Shown here: piece after piece, positions 6,468-9,645 of the stretch
Numbering within the stretch: the stretch's first letter is position 1
Layout: every line of letters starts with the position of its first letter
Assembly: GCA_002305415.1 (NCBI GenBank)
Contig: DBQX01000102.1
Location: forward strand, 1-9,645
DNA from: Actinomycetales bacterium UBA1383
GTDB taxonomy: Bacteria; Actinomycetota; Actinomycetes; Actinomycetales; Actinomycetaceae
Length of the DNA: 9,645 nucleotides
Reading direction: 5' to 3'
The notes under the pieces: generated by a model
Database searches by the model: none
Told to the model about the DNA's origin: nothing
What the model saw: the letters and a program-made list of their open reading frames with translations, nothing else
Position numbers and translations under genes: made by a program

Positions 6468-6996
6468 AGGCGAGCCCCGCGTGCCAGGCGAGCTGCACGA
6501 GTTCGCTGCCGGCCACGTCGAAGCTGCGCCGGACGCCGAGGGGCGCGAAGCCCGCGGACGAGAGGAACCGCGTGCGCGGCTCGTCGCCCCGGACGCACCA
6601 CACGAGGACGTCCGGCGCGCCCAGCTGCCGCAGCACGTCGACACAGGCGGCGAGGAGCCGTGACCCGTGGCCTGCCCGCGTGCGGTCCGGGGCCACCTCG
6701 AGGGCGACGATCTCGTGTGCGGGCGCGCCGTCGATCGGCTCCGCCGGGGCGAGCGCTGCGAACCCGACCACCGCATTCCCTTCGAGCGCGGCGAGGACCC
6801 GGTGCGACGGCGAGGGCGGCGCGGCAATCGCCGTGCCCCACCGCTCCGCGAAGGCGGCGGGCGCGAGGGTGGCGTCCAGCCCCGGGGGCAGCGCGCCCAG
6901 TCCCGCCTCCACCGCCAGCCTCATCGTGGCGGCATGGATCGCGCCGATGCGTCCCGCGTCGCTCGGCAGCGCGGGCCGGACGGAGACATCAGCCAC
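6466..6996 (-). CDS. GNAT family N-acetyltransferase
   Basis: This 176-residue protein has the GNAT acetyl-CoA fold. The N-terminal strand-helix VSVRPALPSDAGRI (residues 4-17) is typical, and a central strand with V76-V-G-F-A precedes motif A at about 95-117 (EIVALEVAPDR, then AGHGSRLL). Motif B appears as F144-L-S-S-A-G-F150. The pyrophosphate loop normally reads R/Q-x-x-G-x-G/A; here the first position is Thr (T106-R-A-G109-H-G111), with Arg on either side, so it is slightly degenerate. The acceptor cannot be predicted. The start is GTG at 6996, with no good ribosome binding site but a TAGGGT box six bases upstream. It is the only minus-strand gene here and splits dapB from dapA, so it is probably an independent addition to the locus. 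Confidence 0.85.
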   Translation of the reverse strand: MADVSVRPALPSDAGRIGAIHAATMRLAVEAGLGALPPGLDATLAPAAFAERWGTAIAAPPSPSHRVLAALEGNAVVGFAALAPAEPIDGAPAHEIVALEVAPDRTRAGHGSRLLAACVDVLRQLGAPDVLVWCVRGDEPRTRFLSSAGFAPLGVRRSFDVAGSELVQLAWHAGLA

Positions 6997-7002
6997 GCCG
7001 CC

Positions 7003-7008
7003 ACCCTA
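7003..7008 (-). promoter_or_regulatory. Likely -10 box TAGGGT for the acetyltransferase gene
   Basis: Read on the minus strand, TAGGGT is followed by six bases and then the GTG start at 6996. The arrangement matches the boxes before the M16, dapB and dapA genes. It lies in the 75-base divergent gap shared with the dapA promoter. Confidence 0.5.
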
Positions 7009-7058
7009 ACGCGTGTCCCACTCACTGGCGCTCGGGGAGGCCGGGTCGGCGGGCGCGC

Positions 7059-7064
7059 TAGCGT
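7059..7064 (+). promoter_or_regulatory. Likely -10 box TAGCGT for leaderless dapA mRNA
   Basis: TAGCGT is separated from ATG 7072 by exactly seven bases, GTGCCCC, which contain no ribosome binding site. No -35 consensus is visible about 17 bases upstream. This is the same spacing as in the M16 and dapB boxes. Confidence 0.6.
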
Positions 7065-7071
7065 GTGCCCC

Positions 7072-7962
7072 ATGGACCCCCGCTCCCTCTTCGGCACCGT
7101 CATCACCGCCATGGTCACGCCGTTCCACGAGGACGGCTCGATGGACCTCGACTCCGCCCAGCGCCTCGCGGACCACCTCGTCTCGGAGGGGTGCGATGGG
7201 CTCGTGGTCTCCGGGACCACGGGGGAGTCCCCCACCACGCACGGACCGGAGAAGGCGGACCTGGTGCGCGCCGTCGTCGCCGCGGTCGGGGACCGCGCCC
7301 GCGTGATCGCCGGCGCCGGCTCCAACGACACCGCCCACGCCGTCCGCATGGCCGAGTGTGCCGCGGAGGCGGGGGCGCACGCGATCCTCGTGGTGTCGCC
7401 GTACTACAACCGGCCGTCGCAGGACGGGGTGGCGACGCACATCGAGACGGTCGCCTCCGCCGCGGACCTGCCCGTCATGGTCTATGACATCCCGGGCCGC
7501 ACGGGCGTCGCGGTCGGCCCCGAGTGCTCCGCGCGCGTCGCCCGCCACCCGAACGTCGTCGCGGTGAAGGACGCCACGGGGAACGCCGTCGCAGGGTGCC
7601 GCCGCGGCCTCGAGACCGGGCTGGCCATCTACTCCGGCGACGACGCCCTCAACCTCAGCTTCCTCACCCACGGCGCCGTGGGCGTGGTGTCCGTCGTCGG
7701 GCACGTGGCGGCACGCCACTACCGCCGGATGGTCGACGCCGTGGCCGCCTCCGACCTGCCGGCCGCCCTCGCCGTCCACAACCGGCTGATCCCCGTGGTG
7801 GACGCCGTCATGGGCACCGGCCAGGGCGCGGTCCTCGCCAAGACGGCCGCCCACGAACTCGGTCTGATCTCCACGGCCACCCTGCGCCTGCCCCTCGTGC
7901 CCGCCCCTGCGGCGCAGCGCGCGGCGCTGCTCGCGGCGATCGACTCGCTCCGCACGTCGTAA
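7072..7962 (+). CDS. dapA: 4-hydroxy-tetrahydrodipicolinate synthase
   Basis: DapA condenses pyruvate with aspartate semialdehyde, the first committed step toward diaminopimelate and lysine, and feeds DapB encoded upstream. The 296-residue TIM-barrel protein carries all expected catalytic residues, each offset by about five from E. coli numbering: T49-T50 in the SGTTGES segment, Y112 in SPYYNRP, Y138 and R143 in YDIPGRTG, and the Schiff-base lysine K166 in VAVKDATG. K166 forms the enzyme-pyruvate adduct. No residue is missing and the length is normal. The start at ATG 7072 gives MDPRSLFGTVITAMVTPF, which aligns with the usual N-terminus. There is no ribosome binding site; a TAGCGT box lies seven bases upstream. 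A GC-rich hairpin follows the stop. Confidence 0.97.
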   Translation: MDPRSLFGTVITAMVTPFHEDGSMDLDSAQRLADHLVSEGCDGLVVSGTTGESPTTHGPEKADLVRAVVAAVGDRARVIAGAGSNDTAHAVRMAECAAEAGAHAILVVSPYYNRPSQDGVATHIETVASAADLPVMVYDIPGRTGVAVGPECSARVARHPNVVAVKDATGNAVAGCRRGLETGLAIYSGDDALNLSFLTHGAVGVVSVVGHVAARHYRRMVDAVAASDLPAALAVHNRLIPVVDAVMGTGQGAVLAKTAAHELGLISTATLRLPLVPAPAAQRAALLAAIDSLRTS

Positions 7963-7965
7963 CGC

Positions 7966-7983
7966 CGCGGCGTGGCCGCCGCG
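7966..7983 (+). terminator. Short GC-only hairpin after dapA
   Basis: CGCGGCG (7966-7972) pairs with CGCCGCG (7977-7983) around TGGC, four bases after the dapA stop. A 12-base palindrome, ACGCCGCGGCGT (7962-7973), overlaps it and offers an alternative fold. There is no T-run. It may end or slow dapA transcription before the RNase J gene. Confidence 0.4.
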
Positions 7984-7993
7984 CGCGGGATGG

Positions 7994-7999
7994 CAGGAT
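7994..7999 (+). promoter_or_regulatory. CAGGAT before the RNase J start: weak -10 box or ribosome binding site
   Basis: CAGGAT ends six bases before GTG 8006 and differs from TANNNT only in its first base. The same bases contain AGGA seven bases from the start, which could be a Shine-Dalgarno sequence. The sequence alone does not decide between them. Confidence 0.35.
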
Positions 8000-8005
8000 T
8001 GACCC

Positions 8006-9645
8006 GTGAGCCACCCACACCCCGAACTGTCCCCTCCGGCCCCCCTCGCCCCCGGCACGCTGCGTCTCACGCCGCTCGGGGGACTCGGCGAGGTCGGGCG
8101 CAACATGACCGTGCTGGAGCTCGACGGCAAGCTCCTCCTGGTCGACTGCGGCGTCCTCTTCCCGGATGACAACCATCCCGGCGTCGACCTGATCCTGCCC
8201 GACATCGACCTCATCATCGACAGGCTCGACGACGTGGTCGCCCTCGTCCTCACGCACGGTCACGAGGACCACATCGGCGCGGTGCCCTTCCTGCTCCGGA
8301 GTCGCCCGGACATCCCCCTCGTCGGGTCCGAACTCACCCTCGCCTTCGTGGAGGAGAAGCTGAAGGAGCACCGGATCACGCCCTTCAGCCTGCAGGTGGA
8401 GGAGGGACAGGTCGAGGAACTGGGTCCCTTCGAGTGCGAGTTCGTCGCCGTCAACCATTCGATCCCGGACGCACTGGCCGTCATGATCCGGACGACGGCC
8501 GGGACCGTGCTCCACACGGGCGACTTCAAGATGGACCAGCTCCCCCTCGATGGACGCCTCACCGACCTCCGGTCCTTCGCCCGCCTGGGGGAGGAGGGGG
8601 TGGACCTCTTCATGGTGGACTCGACCAACGCCGAGGTGCCCGGCTTCACCCCGCTCGAACGCGAGATAGGTCCCGTCCTGGACACCGTCTTCGCACAATC
8701 GGCCGGCAAGATCGTGGTGGCCTCCTTCGCCTCCAACGTGCACCGGGTCCAGCAGGTGCTGACCGCCGCGGCCCGGCACGGCCGGAAGGTCGCCCTGGTG
8801 GGGCGCTCGATGGTGCGCAACATGGGCCTGGCCGCCGACCTGGGCTTCCTGGACATCCCCGAGGGGGTGCTCGTGGACCAGCGGACCATCGCGGGCCTGC
8901 CGGACGACGAGGTGGTGCTCGTCGCCACCGGATCGCAGGGCGAGCCCATGTCCGCGCTGTCCCGCATGGCGAACAAGGACCACAGCGTCCGGGTGGGACC
9001 GGGGGACACCGTCATCTTCGCCTCATCCCTGATCCCCGGGAACGAGAACTCGGTCTACCGGGTCATCAACGGACTCACGCGGCTGGGCGCGCGCGTGGTG
9101 CACCAGGGCAACGCGAACGTCCACGTCTCCGGCCACGCCTCCGCCGGGGAGCTGCTCTACGTGTACAACATCGTGCAACCGCGCAACGTGATGCCGATCC
9201 ACGGCGAGATCCGGCACCTGGTCGCCAACGGCGCCCTCGCCGTCCAGACCGGTGTCCCGCCGGAGCGGGTGATGCTCGCCGAGGACGGCGTCGTCGTCGA
9301 CCTCGCCGACGGCGTCGCCCGGATCGTGGGCGCCGTCCCGTGCCGCTACGTGTACGTGGACGGCTCCACCGTCGGGGAGATCACCGACGCCGAGCTGAAG
9401 GACCGCCGCATCCTCGGCGTCGAGGGGTTCGTCTCCATCTTCGCCGGGATCGACTCCGCCACCGGTGACATCGTGACCGGACCCCACATCCAGGCGCGTG
9501 GGATGGCCGAGACGGATGTGGTGTTCGACCCGATCCGCGACGACTTGCGTCGCGCCCTGGAGGAGGCGGCACGGGAGTCGGCTGACACGCACGAACTGCA
9601 GCAGGTCATGCGGCGCGTGGTCGGGCGGTTCGCCTCCCAGAAGCT
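8006..9645 (+). CDS. rnj: Ribonuclease J, truncated by the window end
   Basis: RNase J is a metallo-beta-lactamase/beta-CASP ribonuclease with 5'-3' exonuclease and endonuclease activity in mRNA decay and rRNA maturation. The frame is open for 546 codons to the window edge; relatives are about 558 residues, so only about a dozen are missing. The zinc-binding signature is H84-G-H86-E-D88-H89. Other metal or active-site segments are N150-H-S (H151), G172-D-F-K, DSTNAE, the beta-CASP segment S375-G-H377-A-S, and P397-I-H399-G-E. The N-terminus has a short Pro-rich extension before LRLTPLGGLGEVGRNM, as in mycobacterial RNase J. GTG 8006 is the start that gives this N-terminus; a later start would cut into the fold. 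The position behind dapA is the common actinobacterial arrangement. Confidence 0.96.
   Translation, partial: MSHPHPELSPPAPLAPGTLRLTPLGGLGEVGRNMTVLELDGKLLLVDCGVLFPDDNHPGVDLILPDIDLIIDRLDDVVALVLTHGHEDHIGAVPFLLRSRPDIPLVGSELTLAFVEEKLKEHRITPFSLQVEEGQVEELGPFECEFVAVNHSIPDALAVMIRTTAGTVLHTGDFKMDQLPLDGRLTDLRSFARLGEEGVDLFMVDSTNAEVPGFTPLEREIGPVLDTVFAQSAGKIVVASFASNVHRVQQVLTAAARHGRKVALVGRSMVRNMGLAADLGFLDIPEGVLVDQRTIAGLPDDEVVLVATGSQGEPMSALSRMANKDHSVRVGPGDTVIFASSLIPGNENSVYRVINGLTRLGARVVHQGNANVHVSGHASAGELLYVYNIVQPRNVMPIHGEIRHLVANGALAVQTGVPPERVMLAEDGVVVDLADGVARIVGAVPCRYVYVDGSTVGEITDAELKDRRILGVEGFVSIFAGIDSATGDIVTGPHIQARGMAETDVVFDPIRDDLRRALEEAARESADTHELQQVMRRVVGRFASQK

Noticed and set aside
5595..6841. Two long minus-strand frames of about 410 codons over dapB and the GNAT gene
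   Set aside because: They overlap two well-supported genes in the wrong frame, and their products are Arg/Ala/Pro-rich without domain features.
8434..9468. 344-codon plus-strand frame inside the RNase J gene
   Set aside because: The RNase J frame is open throughout and carries every family motif; the other frame is Arg/Gly/Pro-rich and is a shadow.

Overview
The window is about 9.6 kb of GC-rich DNA from an actinobacterium (Actinomycetota). The evidence is the strongly G/C-ended codon use, frequent GTG starts, a PNPase with an Arg/Asp-rich tail, a single RNase J that matches the mycobacterial type motif for motif, and the gene set pnp, M16 peptidase, dapB, dapA, RNase J, which recurs in this phylum. 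I cannot name a genus. Every protein is recognisable. I see no insertion sequence, phage gene, tRNA, rRNA or CRISPR array, and no clearly novel system.

Layout. (1) Bases 1-783 hold the 3' end of pnp (KH domain, S1 domain, repetitive charged tail), closed by a 14-16 bp hairpin. (2) Bases 949-4286 hold a three-gene carbohydrate ABC importer: a lipoprotein binding protein and two MalF/MalG-type permeases, most like the alpha-glucoside AglE/AglF/AglG group. It has no ATPase gene and no regulator. A perfect 20-bp hairpin separates the binding-protein gene from the permease genes, which overlap by ATGA. A 16-bp hairpin closes the cassette. (3) Bases 4354-5715 encode an M16 zinc peptidase, followed after a few bases by dapB (5721-6461). 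(4) A GNAT acetyltransferase lies on the minus strand (6466-6996), convergent with dapB and divergent from dapA. (5) dapA (7072-7962) and then RNase J (8006 to the window end, missing only about a dozen residues) complete the block.

How the genes relate. DapA and DapB catalyse consecutive steps of the diaminopimelate/lysine pathway. PNPase and RNase J are both mRNA-processing exonucleases. The importer is metabolically unrelated to its neighbours, is visibly less GC-rich, and sits between pnp and the M16 gene, which are adjacent in many actinobacteria. It therefore looks like an inserted cassette or one recruited to this place.

The most useful regulatory observation is that the two gene sets start differently. 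The importer genes have Shine-Dalgarno sequences. The M16, dapB, dapA and GNAT genes have none that is convincing; each has a TAGNNT hexamer ending 6-7 bases before the ATG/GTG, the arrangement expected of a -10 box driving a leaderless mRNA.
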